The notes: generated by a model not told the origin, from the letters alone. Counted from the stretch's first letter, positions 43,422-53,181 are shown. The stretch: DNA of 64,000 nt from Bifidobacterium asteroides (GCF_030758775.1 NZ_CP132384.1:310001-374000); one strand, 5' to 3'. Made by a program: numbers and translations.

Positions 43422-44357
43422 ATGTCTGACACACATAGCAGGAAGAAGGCGCAGTCCCGCATCCCGGGCAGTGCGCCCTCGCGGTTCGTTCCTTATCTGA
43501 TTCCCGGTCTGATAGGCATCGTGGCCATCGTCATCGTGCCCATCTTCTGGAACATCTATCTGAGCTTCACCCGCTGGAGGGGGGTGGGGCCGACCAAATG
43601 GGTGGGTCTGCGCAACTGGCGACGACTCATGGGCGACTCGACCTTCTGGGTCTCCTTCGGGCACACCCTCTGGATCATCGTGGCCATCGTCATCATCCCC
43701 ACGGTTCTGGGCCTGCTGATCTCCTCGGCCCTGACTGACGTGATCCAGAAGAAGTTCGGCCCCCACACCTCCTCGACCCTGCGGGCCCTCTACTACCTGC
43801 CTCAGGTCCTGCCTGTGGCCGTGGCAACTATCATCATGGGCTGGATCTTCAGGCCTGAAGACGGTGCGGTCAATGACCTGCTGACCAAGATCGGCTTGGG
43901 CGGACTGGCCCACAACTGGCTGGGCTCGACCACCACGGCACTGCCCATCCTCATGGTCATCCTGATCTGGATCCAGCTGGGCTATCCCATCGTCATTTTC
44001 ATGTCCGGACTGCAGCGGGTGGATCCCGAGCTCTACGAGGCGGCCAGCCTGGACGGGGCCAACTGGTGGCAGAAGTTCCGCGTCATCACCCTGCCCTCCA
44101 TCATTCCCGAGCTCCTGGTGGTCATTCTCACGTCTACCATCGGTGCGCTGAAGACCTTCGCCCCGGTTTATTTGCTGACCAAGGGCGGGCCCGGCACCTC
44201 CACTATGGTTCCCTCCTACTACTCCTACAACCAGTTCTTCCAGGTGCAGCAGGTGGGCTACGGTGCCGCCATCTCGACATCCCTGACCGTGGTCATCGTC
44301 ATCTTCTCCATCGTCTTCACCATCGTGCAGAAGCGCGTGCAAAAGAACATCGCCTGA
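43422..44357 (+). CDS. CUT1 sugar ABC transporter permease (MalF-like)
   Basis: 311 residues with six membrane helices (for example YLIPGLIGIVAIVIVPIFW). The EAA loop reads EAASLDGANWWQKFRVITLPS near residue 206-226, the contact site for the ATPase. ATG at 43422 has AAGGAGAG ten bases upstream; 31 bases after the binding protein gene. Forms a heterodimer with the next permease. Confidence 0.9.
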   Translation: MSDTHSRKKAQSRIPGSAPSRFVPYLIPGLIGIVAIVIVPIFWNIYLSFTRWRGVGPTKWVGLRNWRRLMGDSTFWVSFGHTLWIIVAIVIIPTVLGLLISSALTDVIQKKFGPHTSSTLRALYYLPQVLPVAVATIIMGWIFRPEDGAVNDLLTKIGLGGLAHNWLGSTTTALPILMVILIWIQLGYPIVIFMSGLQRVDPELYEAASLDGANWWQKFRVITLPSIIPELLVVILTSTIGALKTFAPVYLLTKGGPGTSTMVPSYYSYNQFFQVQQVGYGAAISTSLTVVIVIFSIVFTIVQKRVQKNIA

Positions 44358-44377
44358 GGAAGGCTAGGAAGCACATC

Positions 44378-45259
44378 ATGAATAATCAAGCCACACTGCA
44401 AGCCGACGCCCGGGTGTCCTCCCGGCACGCCCATAGAATCCGCACCTGGGGGGACTGGGCCGGTCTGATCCTGCTGATTGCCGGAGCCGTAATCATGCTC
44501 TTCCCCCTGCTGATCCTGGTCCTGAACGCTTTCAAGACTACGGCTGACTACAACGCCACGGGTCCCCTGTCCGTGCCTGCCCACTTCAGCATGGATGGCA
44601 TCATCTCCTTCTGGAACAAGAGCAATTTCCCGCTCAAGCTGGGCAACTCCCTGCTGATTTCCCTGGTAGTGGCCGTTGTCGGGGTCCTGCTTTCGGTCCT
44701 CAACTCCTTCGCTCTGGGCATCGGCAGGGTCAAGGGCAACACGGTCATCCTCCTGTTCATCATGCTGGCCAACATGGTCCCCCAGGAGGCCCTGCTCTAT
44801 CCGCTCTACGTCATGTTCAAATGGATGGGCTTCTACAACTCCCAGTGGTCCATCATCATCATCTTCACCATCATCCAGAGCGCCTACGGCACCTACCTGC
44901 TCTCCTCGGTCTACGGTACCTTCCCCCAGGCCATCCTGGAAGCGGCCACCGTCGATGGGGCCTCGCGCTGGCAGATTCTGCGCAAGATCGTACTGCCGGT
45001 GTCCTGGTCGACCATCAGCGTCCTCTTCGTCTTCTTCTTCATCTGGACCTGGAACGAGTACATGATCCCCATGGCCTTCCTGATGAGCGAGAAGACGCAG
45101 ACCATACCGCTGGCCCTGGCGACCATGCAGGGGCAGCACACCATGGCTGCCACCGACCTGGCATCCGCCTCCCTGCTCAGCATCATCCCCACCATCATCT
45201 TCTTCATCTTCTTCCAGAGGAAGCTCTCGCAGGGGATAGTGGCAGGTGCTGTCAAGTAA
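44378..45259 (+). CDS. CUT1 sugar ABC transporter permease (MalG-like)
   Basis: 293 residues, six helices, EAA loop EAATVDGASRWQILRKIVLP. Typical MalG-type N-terminal NAFKTTADYN segment. Starts 20 bases after the MalF-like gene with GAGGAAGG upstream. The open frame further 5' overlaps the previous gene and is not used. Confidence 0.9.
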   Translation: MNNQATLQADARVSSRHAHRIRTWGDWAGLILLIAGAVIMLFPLLILVLNAFKTTADYNATGPLSVPAHFSMDGIISFWNKSNFPLKLGNSLLISLVVAVVGVLLSVLNSFALGIGRVKGNTVILLFIMLANMVPQEALLYPLYVMFKWMGFYNSQWSIIIIFTIIQSAYGTYLLSSVYGTFPQAILEAATVDGASRWQILRKIVLPVSWSTISVLFVFFFIWTWNEYMIPMAFLMSEKTQTIPLALATMQGQHTMAATDLASASLLSIIPTIIFFIFFQRKLSQGIVAGAVK

Positions 45260-45352
45260 TCGCCGCTGCACAAGTACACTGAACATGGCCGCCCGCTGCA
45301 AGAGGGCAGAGGAGGGGAGCGGGCGGCCCGAACATGAAAGGCAACCACAACC

Positions 45353-46483
45353 ATGGGTATGACCATGCCGAACTTCACCAACGGTCTTGAGGCGCTGACT
45401 CGCCCATCCACAGACCGCACCCGTTGCATCAACGCCGAGAACCCTCGGGGAGGCAAGGGCAGTGCAGCTATGACTGCAAGCAATCTCGGTCCATCCAGAA
45501 AAGGAACCCCATGCCTGAGGAACATCCCTCCTGGGCAGGACATGGTTCTAGCCGACCTGTCCGGCGCGGGCGAGATCCGTCATATCTGGATGACCGTGAC
45601 CGATGCCACTTCGCCTACCGGGCCCAACGTCCTGCGCAATCTGATTCTGGAATGTTACTGGGATGGGGAACAGACACCCTCAGTCTGCGTGCCTTTGGGC
45701 GACTTCTTCTGCTGTGGCCACGCCCAGGCCTGCCGGGTGGAGTCCGTGCCTGTAGCCGTCTACCCACGCCGGGGCTTCAACTGCTACTGGCCCATGCCTT
45801 TCCATCACGGGGCCCGGATCGTCCTGCGCAACCGCCACAACGAGCCCATCGAGGCCTTCTTTTACCAGATCGACTATGTGGAAAAGGACGAGCTGCCCGA
45901 GCAGGTAATGACCTTCCATGCCCAGTGGCGCCGTCAGCGGGTCACCGAACTGGGTCAGGACTATGTGATCCTGGACGGAGTACATGGCCGGGGCTCCTAC
46001 GTGGGCACCTATCTGGCTCTGACTGCCCTGGAGAGCCGCTGGTGGGGCGAGGGCGAGGTCAAGGTCTACCTGGACGGGGACAAGGACTATCCCACTTGGT
46101 GCTCCACGGGCAGCGAGGACTACTTCGGCGGTGCCTGGAGCTTTGCCGGGCAGGATCCGGATGGTCGTATGCACGAGGTCACCTACAGCGGGGCCTACAT
46201 GGGATTTCCCTTCCATTCCAGGCAGTTGGACAATCGCGAATCCCAGTACTGGGATGCCGATACCCCGGTGACCAGAGGATTCTATCGTTGGCACATTCCC
46301 GACCCCATTATTTTCGCGAGCGATATCAAGGTGACCTTGCAGCAGATAGGCGTGGACGAACAGGGCTACTTCGAACGTCAAGATGACCTGGCCAGTGTGG
46401 CCTATTGGTACCAACAGGAGCCTCACCAGCCCTTCCCGCACCATGTGCTGGAGACAGGGGAGAGGGACCGTCGGCCACGCTGA
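45353..46483 (+). CDS. GH172 (DUF2961) glycoside hydrolase, alpha-D-fructofuranosidase/arabinofuranosidase type
   Basis: 376-residue cytosolic protein of DUF2961, now GH172, whose founding enzyme is the difructose dianhydride I synthase/hydrolase of Bifidobacterium dentium; alpha-D-arabinofuranosidases belong there too. Blocks seen: NAENPRGGKG, GEIRHIWMT, CVPLGDFFCCGHA, WPMPFHHGA, and WWGEGEVKVYLDG...GSEDYFGGAW. By family comparison the likely catalytic pair are Glu 233 in GEGE and Glu 255 in GSEDY. No signal peptide, so it would act on an oligosaccharide imported by the transporter genes just upstream (93-base gap). Exact substrate is not decidable; inulobiose or DFA I, or D-arabinofuranosides, are candidates. 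Confidence 0.85.
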   Translation: MGMTMPNFTNGLEALTRPSTDRTRCINAENPRGGKGSAAMTASNLGPSRKGTPCLRNIPPGQDMVLADLSGAGEIRHIWMTVTDATSPTGPNVLRNLILECYWDGEQTPSVCVPLGDFFCCGHAQACRVESVPVAVYPRRGFNCYWPMPFHHGARIVLRNRHNEPIEAFFYQIDYVEKDELPEQVMTFHAQWRRQRVTELGQDYVILDGVHGRGSYVGTYLALTALESRWWGEGEVKVYLDGDKDYPTWCSTGSEDYFGGAWSFAGQDPDGRMHEVTYSGAYMGFPFHSRQLDNRESQYWDADTPVTRGFYRWHIPDPIIFASDIKVTLQQIGVDEQGYFERQDDLASVAYWYQQEPHQPFPHHVLETGERDRRPR

Positions 46484-46509
46484 GTGGCGGCTCGGGCGGA
46501 CTCCGGCTT

Positions 46510-47520
46510 CTATCGGCTGATGGAGGAGCGGTCGATCAGCTTGGGACGCTCCAGTTGGACTCGGCCGGCCAGGGAAGCCCCCTCCTCCACAGCCTGGGTC
46601 AGCAGATCCGCAGCCTTGGCACACAGTGAGCGGGGGGTAAGGGGCATCTCTGAGATGCCTTGAAGCTCAAGAGTGGGGCTGACCTTGCCTGCGGCGCAAG
46701 ACAGAACGGCCACGTCATCAGGAATACTCATGCCGTCCGAGCGCATGCGAATCACCACGGTGTCCAGCAGGGAGGGGCGGATCTGGCTGATCAGGCCATC
46801 GATGCGGCCGTGATGGATAAGATCCAGCACCTGCTGGGTATAGGCCAAATCGCTGCCGGTAGGTCCCGGCTGAAGCTGCAGATCCATGCCCAAGCGGCAG
46901 GCCCAAGTCTTGAGACTGCGTAGCAGGATAAGGCGGAAGCCGGAACCGCGCCGGTATTCGCCCTCGAGATCCTCCAGAAAGAGCAGGCGTTTGCATCCCG
47001 CCCGGGCCATGGCTTCCACCGCCATGCGGCCCATCAGTTCGAAGTCCAAATCCACACAGGCGCAGGCTGCGTGCTGCTGAGGCACTCCCAAGGCCACGCA
47101 GGGGCGTCCGTATGAGGCGGCCTGGGCGGCGCGTATGTCATCGTCCACCAGATCCATCAGGACCACGCCGTCGGCCAGATTGCTGCGGGTGACCCGCCGA
47201 ATATCTTCGACGCCGTTTTCGGCGGTCAGCAGCAGGGAGTCATAGCCACGGGCATGCTCGCAGCTGGCCATCTCGATGAAGTAATCTGCGTAGGAGGCCC
47301 GGTTCTGCCCGGGGCGCAGGGGGGCGCTCAGGGCGACAATCTGATTGCGCTTGGCCCGCAGCATTCGGGCACCGGCATCCGGGGCGTAGTCCAGTTCGTC
47401 GGCGGCTTGCATGATCCGCTGGTAGGTTTCCGGAGAGACGGGACGCTTGCCAGAGAAGGCATAAGAGACTGTGCTGACCGAGACTCCGGCCCTTCTGGCG
47501 ACATCGCGTATATCGGACAT
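46510..47520 (-). CDS. LacI-family regulator of the GH172/ABC operon
   Basis: 336 residues. Helix-turn-helix IRDVARRAGVSVSTVSYAFS at the N terminus, hinge DAGARMLRAKRNQIVAL, then the sugar-binding effector domain (GVVLMDLVDDD, CACVDLDFELMGRMAVEAM). Convergent with the GH172 gene, 26 bases away, and unlike other genes nearby has no obvious alternative target, so it most likely binds the O1/O2 palindromes. Its 5' end lies four bases from the cysS stop. Confidence 0.88.
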   Translation of the reverse strand: MSDIRDVARRAGVSVSTVSYAFSGKRPVSPETYQRIMQAADELDYAPDAGARMLRAKRNQIVALSAPLRPGQNRASYADYFIEMASCEHARGYDSLLLTAENGVEDIRRVTRSNLADGVVLMDLVDDDIRAAQAASYGRPCVALGVPQQHAACACVDLDFELMGRMAVEAMARAGCKRLLFLEDLEGEYRRGSGFRLILLRSLKTWACRLGMDLQLQPGPTGSDLAYTQQVLDLIHHGRIDGLISQIRPSLLDTVVIRMRSDGMSIPDDVAVLSCAAGKVSPTLELQGISEMPLTPRSLCAKAADLLTQAVEEGASLAGRVQLERPKLIDRSSISR

Positions 47521-47524
47521 GAGG

Positions 47525-49102
47525 TCAGCGGTTCAGATCCCAGGTGCTGCCAGCGGGTGTGTCCGCCACGGTCACGCCGGCCGCCGTCAGCTGATCCCTG
47601 ATGGCATCGGCCCGGGCGAAGTCATGATCCTTTCGTGCTTGATCGCGTTCCTTCAACTGCTGGCCTACCAAGGCATCCAGGGTGTTCATGGCTTGATCGT
47701 CATGGTCGGCTGCAGCCCCGGCCCAGTGGGGATCGAGGGGATCAAGGCCGAAGACATCCAGCATGGTTCTGACCTGGAGCAGGGCATTAGCCAGCCACTT
47801 CCGATCCAGAGCATTCGGATCCGCATCCATGGCCGCGTTGGCTTGACGGATCAGTGCATAGAGGGCGGCCAGGCCGCCTGAGACGTTGATGTCGTCATTC
47901 ATGGCCTGCACAAAGTCCTCCGGCAGATCATCCGCGCTCAGTCCAGCCACGCGGGCACGCTCGGGCTGTGCGCCCAGGATCCGCCCGGCCCGGTCCACGA
48001 AGTTGCGGATGCGCTCATAGGCGCCCTCGGCCTCCTGCAGGGACTGGTCGGACCATTCCAGCATGGACCGGTACTGCACCGAGACCAGGGCGTAGCGCAC
48101 CACCCAGGCCGGATGCTGCGAAAGCACCTGGTCCACGGACAGCCCGTTGCCCAGGGACTTGCTCATCTTCTCGCCCTTCTGGGTCACCCAGGCCGTGTGC
48201 ATCCACCGATGGGCGAATCCCCAGCCGGCTGCGTGCGACTGGGCCATCTCGTTCTCGTGGTGGGGGAAGCGCAGGTCCAGGCCGCCTCCGTGGATGTCGA
48301 ACTCCGCGCCCAGATAGCGGTGGCTCATGGCCGAGCATTCCAGGTGCCAGCCCGGCCGACCTGTGCCGAAGGGTGTTTGCCAACGAGCCGTGGGTGGATC
48401 GGTGGGCTTGGGCGCTTTCCAAAGTGCGAAGTCGCGGGGGTCGCGCTTGCCGGGCTCCTCATCGGGGTCGGCAGCTTGCTCATCGGTGTCGATGCTGGGT
48501 CCCAGCCGGTCGTTGGCGGCGGCCTGTTCGTCAGCGGGCTGGGTGCCGGTCTGCTGGTGGGTCAGGGCACCATACTCGGGCCAGGAAGCCACGTCGAAGT
48601 AGACGTTGCCTGATGGGCGGCCCTGTTCGTCGGGCACCACATAGGCGTGGCCGCGGTCGATGATGCGCTGGATCAGGTCGATCATCTCGGGGATGTGCCC
48701 GGTAGCTCGGGGCTCGTAGGTGGGTGGCAGGGCTCCCATGGTCTCATAGGCATGGGTGAATTCGCGCTCGTAGATGTAGGCCCGCTCCCACCAGCGCTGG
48801 CCGTTGGCCGCCGCCTTGGTCAGGATCTTGTCGTCGATATCAGTCACGTTGCGGATCAGGGTCACCTGGTAGCCCAGCCTGAGCAGCCAGCGTCGGATCA
48901 CGTCGAAGGCCAAGGTGGTCCTGATATGGCCGATGTGGGGCGAGCTCTGCACCGTGGCCCCGCACACGTAGATGCCAACCTTGCCCGGTTCGATAGGCCG
49001 GAAGGGGGTCACCTGGTGACCAGCTGTGTCATACAGACGCAGACCAGCTGCGGCCAGGCTGACTGAAGCCTTGGAATCATGCGGTTGCGAACTCGTATCC
49101 AT
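47525..49102 (-). CDS. cysS: cysteinyl-tRNA synthetase
   Basis: Class I synthetase charging tRNA-Cys. 525 residues: CGATVQSSPHIGHIRT contains the zinc cysteine and the HIGH-type motif, RNVTDIDDKILTKAA, WHLECSAMSHRYLG (zinc ligand) and the KMSKS loop GEKMSKSLGNGLSV. A polar insert at about residues 175-215 (DEQAAADPDEEPGKRD region) enlarges the CP1 area. ATG at 49102 is used because homologues begin near here; the open frame runs to 49372 across the divergent gene. Confidence 0.94.
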   Translation of the reverse strand: MDTSSQPHDSKASVSLAAAGLRLYDTAGHQVTPFRPIEPGKVGIYVCGATVQSSPHIGHIRTTLAFDVIRRWLLRLGYQVTLIRNVTDIDDKILTKAAANGQRWWERAYIYEREFTHAYETMGALPPTYEPRATGHIPEMIDLIQRIIDRGHAYVVPDEQGRPSGNVYFDVASWPEYGALTHQQTGTQPADEQAAANDRLGPSIDTDEQAADPDEEPGKRDPRDFALWKAPKPTDPPTARWQTPFGTGRPGWHLECSAMSHRYLGAEFDIHGGGLDLRFPHHENEMAQSHAAGWGFAHRWMHTAWVTQKGEKMSKSLGNGLSVDQVLSQHPAWVVRYALVSVQYRSMLEWSDQSLQEAEGAYERIRNFVDRAGRILGAQPERARVAGLSADDLPEDFVQAMNDDINVSGGLAALYALIRQANAAMDADPNALDRKWLANALLQVRTMLDVFGLDPLDPHWAGAAADHDDQAMNTLDALVGQQLKERDQARKDHDFARADAIRDQLTAAGVTVADTPAGSTWDLNR

Positions 49103-49193
49103 ATCCTTGAGCCTACCAAGGCTTGCTGACTGCCCAGGGGGAAATGCCGAGCCTGCAGACCCGGTCCGATGGCATGTGTGCAAGAATGGAATC

Positions 49194-49919
49194 ATGGCGA
49201 AACCTAGGGTGCTGGTGGTCCAGCATGTGGATTGGGAGAAGCCGGGTCGCATTCTCGACAACCTCCAGGAGTGCGGGCTGGATACCGAGATCACCAATAT
49301 CGTGGATGAGAAGAAGCCCAAGCTGCCGCGCTCGCGTGAGTTGGCGGGACTGGTCATCATGGGCGGGCCCATGTCGGCTGACGACTATGCGCATCACCCC
49401 GGACTCAAGGCAGAGACCAAGCTGGCCAAGGCGGCGATGGCTGCCAACAAGCCCATTCTGGGGATTTGCCTGGGTCATCAGATTTTGGCGCGGGCCCTGG
49501 GAGGCACCCTGATGCGGGATCAGGATCCCGAATATGGCATGGGCCCCATCCGCTGGGTGGGGCAGGACGACGACGTGGCCATGTGGAGCAAGAACACGGA
49601 TGTGCTGCACTGGCACGCCGACCAGGTCACCCTCCCGCCAGGGGCCAAGCTTCTGGCCCGCTCCCAGGCAACCAAGGTTCAGGCTTTTCGGCTTGGATCG
49701 GCCTTGGGCCTGCAGTTCCACCTGGAGGTGACGGCGCCCATTTTCGAGGAGTGGATGCAGGTGCCGAGCATGGTTGGCACGATGAAGAAGTCCAAGATCG
49801 CTAAAATGCGCGAAGAATTTATCAAAGGGATGCCGCAGATGCAGCCTCTGGCCGATGCCATCTTCTCTGCCTTTGCGGCCAGGTGCTCGACTCAGGCCGC
49901 CCAGCTAGCTGCCGCCTGA
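49194..49919 (+). CDS. class I glutamine amidotransferase-like protein
   Basis: 241-residue stand-alone GATase1 domain of the GMP-synthase-like type. Nucleophile Cys in ILGICLGHQILA (about residue 93), His and Glu in LQFHLEV (about residue 174-180). MGGPMSADDYAHHPGL is typical of the group that includes putative glutamine amidotransferases beside no synthase partner. Amide acceptor unknown. Divergent from cysS; converges on the ABC-F gene with two bases between stops. Confidence 0.85.
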   Translation: MAKPRVLVVQHVDWEKPGRILDNLQECGLDTEITNIVDEKKPKLPRSRELAGLVIMGGPMSADDYAHHPGLKAETKLAKAAMAANKPILGICLGHQILARALGGTLMRDQDPEYGMGPIRWVGQDDDVAMWSKNTDVLHWHADQVTLPPGAKLLARSQATKVQAFRLGSALGLQFHLEVTAPIFEEWMQVPSMVGTMKKSKIAKMREEFIKGMPQMQPLADAIFSAFAARCSTQAAQLAAA

Positions 49920-49921
49920 GG

Positions 49922-51868
49922 CTACTCCAGCTCCTCCCCGATGGTCAGCCACTCCTCCTCTAGCTGGTCCGACTGTCCGGTCAGATCCTTGAGCTTGCTG
50001 TTGAGCTCGTTGAGACCCTGGTAGTCGCCTGGGTCGTGCTCAGCCATCTGTCGCTCAAGTTCCTTGCGTTGATCAGCCAGCTTGGCCAGCTTGCGTTCGA
50101 TGGCGGAGGCCTGCTTGTTAAGATTTCGCCTGGCAACACGTTCGGCCTTGGCCTGATTATGATTCCCGGTCTCCTTGGCTGATGCCTGGCCCGGCGCATC
50201 CGCAGCTTCCCGGTCGGCCGATTCGACCATGTCCAGGTAGTCTTGGATGCCGCCGGGCAGGTGAACCACCTTGCCGTTGATCAGGGCGAACTGCTGGTCG
50301 GTCACCCGCTCCAGCAGGTAGCGGTCGTGGGAGACCACGATCAGAGTGCCCGGCCACGAATCCAGCATGTCTTCCATGACGGCCAGCATGTCGGTGTCCA
50401 GGTCGTTGCCTGGCTCGTCCATGACCAGCACGTTGGGCTCGTCCAGCAGGATGAGCAGGAGCTGCATGCGGCGCTTCTGTCCGCCGGACAGGTCGCCTAT
50501 TCTGGTCATCAGCTGGGAGCTTTCAAAGCCCAGGCGCTCCATCAGTTGGCTCGGGGACACCTCCTTGCCCTCCACCAGATAGGTGGGCTTGTAGCGGCTA
50601 AGGACCTCTTTGATCCGATAGCGGCCCAGCTTCTCCAGTTCATCCAGACGCTGGGTCAGCACCGCGAAGCGGACCGTCTTGCCCACCTTGACGTGTCCTG
50701 CCGTGGGAGCCACGCTGCCGTCAATCAGACCTAGCAGGGTGGACTTGCCCGCTCCGTTGGCGCCTACGATGCCGAATCGGTCGCCGGGGCCGATCAGCCA
50801 GGTCACGTCGTCCAGGACCTTGTGTCCGCTGATGGTGAGGGTGTCGGCTGCCGCAGTGCCCGGACGGTCCTTGCCGGGATCGGCGGCCACGGTCACCGAG
50901 CCCATCAGTGGGCGCTCGGCATGAGGGGAGGGGACCCGGTCGTTCTTGTTTCCATCGGCATCGGAGTCGGCCCCTGGATAGATCTTGGTCACGTCGACCA
51001 GGTCCACCACCTGCTTGCCCAGGCGTGAGGTGGCCATCCGCTTGAGTTCCAGGCTGTTGCGCATGGGCGGCACGTCGGCGATCAGCTCCTGCGCGGCCTT
51101 GACATGGAATTTCTGCTTGGTCGACCGGGCCCGGGCTCCTCGGGTCAGCCAGGCCAGTTCCTTGCGGGCCAGGTTGCGGCGCTTGGTCTCGGCCAGATCC
51201 GCCTGGCGCTCGCGCTCCACCCGCTGGAGCATGTAGGCGCTGTAGCCGCCCTCGAAGGGGTCGATGGTTCCGTCATGCACCTCCCACATGGAGGTGCAGA
51301 CTTCGTCCAGGAACCAGCGGTCGTGGGTGACCAGCAGGAGGGCTCCGGAATTCTTGGCCCAGCGGTTCTTCAGATGCTCGGCCAGCCAATGGATGGTGAG
51401 CAGATCCAGATGATTGGTCGGCTCATCCAGGGCCAGGATGTCCCAATCCTGAAGCAGCAGCCGGGCCAGATCCACCCTGCGGCGCTGACCGCCGGACAGG
51501 GTGCCCACCTTGGCCTCCAGCTCCATGCCCCCCAGAAGGGACTCGACGATCTCGCGGGATCTGGGGTCGGCAGCCCATTCGTAGTCTTGTCGATTCTCCA
51601 GGGCCGCCTTGCGGACCGTGTCCTCGTCCTTCAGGGGATCACGTTGGTCCAGCATGCCGAAGGTGAGACCATTGCGCATGGTCACCCGGCCCTGTTCGGG
51701 TTCCTGGGTGCCGTTCAGCAGGTGCAGCAGGGTGGACTTGCCGTCGCCGTTTCGGCCCACGATGCCGATACGATCACCCTCGAAGATGCCCTGCGTCACA
51801 TCCGTAAAGATGGTTTTGGTGGCGAAGGATAGAGCGACGTGTTCCAGACCGAGATCATAGATGGGCAT
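49922..51868 (-). CDS. ABC-F family ATPase (Uup-like)
   Basis: 648 residues with two ATPase domains: Walker A GRNGDGKST and GANGAGKST, signatures LSGGQRRRVDLARL and LSGGQKRRMQLLL, Walker B LALDEPTNHLD and LVMDEPGNDLD. No membrane helices. The interdomain linker (about 240-330) and a C-terminal Lys/Glu-rich coiled coil (QASAIERKLAKLADQRKEL) match Uup/EttA-type translation factors that act on stalled ribosomes or DNA. The second Walker B has DEPGND, a known variant. Upstream neighbour is an acetyltransferase gene. Confidence 0.9.
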   Translation of the reverse strand: MPIYDLGLEHVALSFATKTIFTDVTQGIFEGDRIGIVGRNGDGKSTLLHLLNGTQEPEQGRVTMRNGLTFGMLDQRDPLKDEDTVRKAALENRQDYEWAADPRSREIVESLLGGMELEAKVGTLSGGQRRRVDLARLLLQDWDILALDEPTNHLDLLTIHWLAEHLKNRWAKNSGALLLVTHDRWFLDEVCTSMWEVHDGTIDPFEGGYSAYMLQRVERERQADLAETKRRNLARKELAWLTRGARARSTKQKFHVKAAQELIADVPPMRNSLELKRMATSRLGKQVVDLVDVTKIYPGADSDADGNKNDRVPSPHAERPLMGSVTVAADPGKDRPGTAAADTLTISGHKVLDDVTWLIGPGDRFGIVGANGAGKSTLLGLIDGSVAPTAGHVKVGKTVRFAVLTQRLDELEKLGRYRIKEVLSRYKPTYLVEGKEVSPSQLMERLGFESSQLMTRIGDLSGGQKRRMQLLLILLDEPNVLVMDEPGNDLDTDMLAVMEDMLDSWPGTLIVVSHDRYLLERVTDQQFALINGKVVHLPGGIQDYLDMVESADREAADAPGQASAKETGNHNQAKAERVARRNLNKQASAIERKLAKLADQRKELERQMAEHDPGDYQGLNELNSKLKDLTGQSDQLEEEWLTIGEELE

Positions 51869-51922
51869 GATTCCCCAATCTACCGCCAGCCTTGGATGGA
51901 ATGAGCTCTGGGCTTTCAGGGG

Positions 51923-52588
51923 TTATTGGTCCTGGCTGTTTTCCTGGTCCCGCTGACGAATTCTGTCTATATAGCCAGTTCTGTCCGCATCGGTGATAGG
52001 TCGCAGGACAGTGCAGGGGTTGCCGACCGCAACTACCTGATCCGGTATGTCATGGGTGACGACAGACCCCGCTCCGATGACGGCTCCACGGCCGATCCGC
52101 ACTCCTCCCAGGACGACTACGTGGCCACCCAGCCAAGCTCCCTGGCAGATTTCGATGGGTCGGGCCTGGCAGGCGCCAGCCTTCCGTTCCTCATAGTCCA
52201 GGGCATGGTTGGTGCAGAAGAGCCCTGCGCCGGGGCCTATCCACACGTTCCTGCCTATGATGATCGGAGCGTTATCCAGCATAACGGCGCCGTAATTGAT
52301 TAGCGTCTGACTGCCGATCCGTATGTTGCAACCGACTTCGCATCTGAAGTCCGGATTGATGACGACATCCTGTCCCACCTGGCCCAGAAGATCTTCCAGA
52401 ATTCGTCGCCGTTCCTGCTTCTGCCCAGGGCCGGTCCTGTTGTACTCCAGGAAGAGGTTCTCGGCCCGTTCCCTTTGGCGATCGATGTCGGGATGGGTGT
52501 CTTGATAGACCTGACCGGATACCATCCGCTCCCATTCGATTCGGCCGGTCCGGCTCATTCCCGCCGTCACGTCGTCAGTCATGGGCAC
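51923..52588 (-). CDS. NodL/LacA-type O-acetyltransferase, second copy
   Basis: 221-residue hexapeptide-repeat acetyltransferase. EWERMVSGQVYQDTHPDIDRQRER, then the beta-helix with GRNVWIGPGAGLFCTNHALDY (catalytic His), GAWLGGHVVVLGGVRIGRGAVIGAGSVVTHDIP. Related to the copy at 18880-19563, sharing GAVIGAGSVVTHDI and a conserved ITDADR tail. Acceptor sugar unknown. The gene lies between ilvN and the ABC-F gene on the same strand; translation may start at ATG 52582. Confidence 0.85.
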   Translation of the reverse strand: MPMTDDVTAGMSRTGRIEWERMVSGQVYQDTHPDIDRQRERAENLFLEYNRTGPGQKQERRRILEDLLGQVGQDVVINPDFRCEVGCNIRIGSQTLINYGAVMLDNAPIIIGRNVWIGPGAGLFCTNHALDYEERKAGACQARPIEICQGAWLGGHVVVLGGVRIGRGAVIGAGSVVTHDIPDQVVAVGNPCTVLRPITDADRTGYIDRIRQRDQENSQDQ

Positions 52589-52612
52589 CGCCTTCCAGGA
52601 TAACGGGATGAG

Positions 52613-53167
52613 TCAGCGGTCGGTGATCTGGGAGCCCAGCACCTTCTCGCTCAGGGCCCGGGGTCCCCGAGTCACGGCCACGGCGCCCGACCTGACCAGC
52701 TCGATGATGCCGAAGGGCCGCAGCAACCGCAGCAGGGCTTCCAACTTGCCTTCGGCCCCGGTGGCTTCGATGGTCAAGGACTCGGGGTGGACGTCGACCA
52801 CGCGCACACGGAAGAGTTTGACGATCTCCAGCACATCGGAGCGGTTGCGTTCGTTGGCTTTGACCTTGATCATGACCAGTTCGCGTTCCACGGCTTCGTC
52901 GCCCTTGAGTTCGACGATTTTGAGCACATGCAGCAGCTTGTTGAGCTGCTTGATGATCTGTTCCAGAGGGACGGCTTCCACATCTGCTGTGACCGTGATC
53001 CGGGAGATGTCGTCTCGCTCAGTGGACGAGACGGACAGGGAGTTGATGTTGAAGGCGCGCCGGGCGAACAGGCCGGCCACCCTGGCCAGGACGCCGGGGC
53101 GGTTCTCGACCAGGACGGAAAGGGTGTGCCGTTCGGAGCCGGGCTTGGATGCTGGATAATTGGCCAT
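52613..53167 (-). CDS. ilvN: acetolactate synthase regulatory subunit
   Basis: 184-residue small subunit with the N-terminal ACT domain (HTLSVLVENRPGVLARVAGLF), which binds valine for feedback inhibition and activates IlvB. C-terminal domain with LIKVKANERNRSDVLEIV is complete. Follows ilvB after 14 bases; ilvC is not in the window. Confidence 0.94.
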   Translation of the reverse strand: MANYPASKPGSERHTLSVLVENRPGVLARVAGLFARRAFNINSLSVSSTERDDISRITVTADVEAVPLEQIIKQLNKLLHVLKIVELKGDEAVERELVMIKVKANERNRSDVLEIVKLFRVRVVDVHPESLTIEATGAEGKLEALLRLLRPFGIIELVRSGAVAVTRGPRALSEKVLGSQITDR

Positions 53168-53181
53168 GTGGTGCCCCTTTC

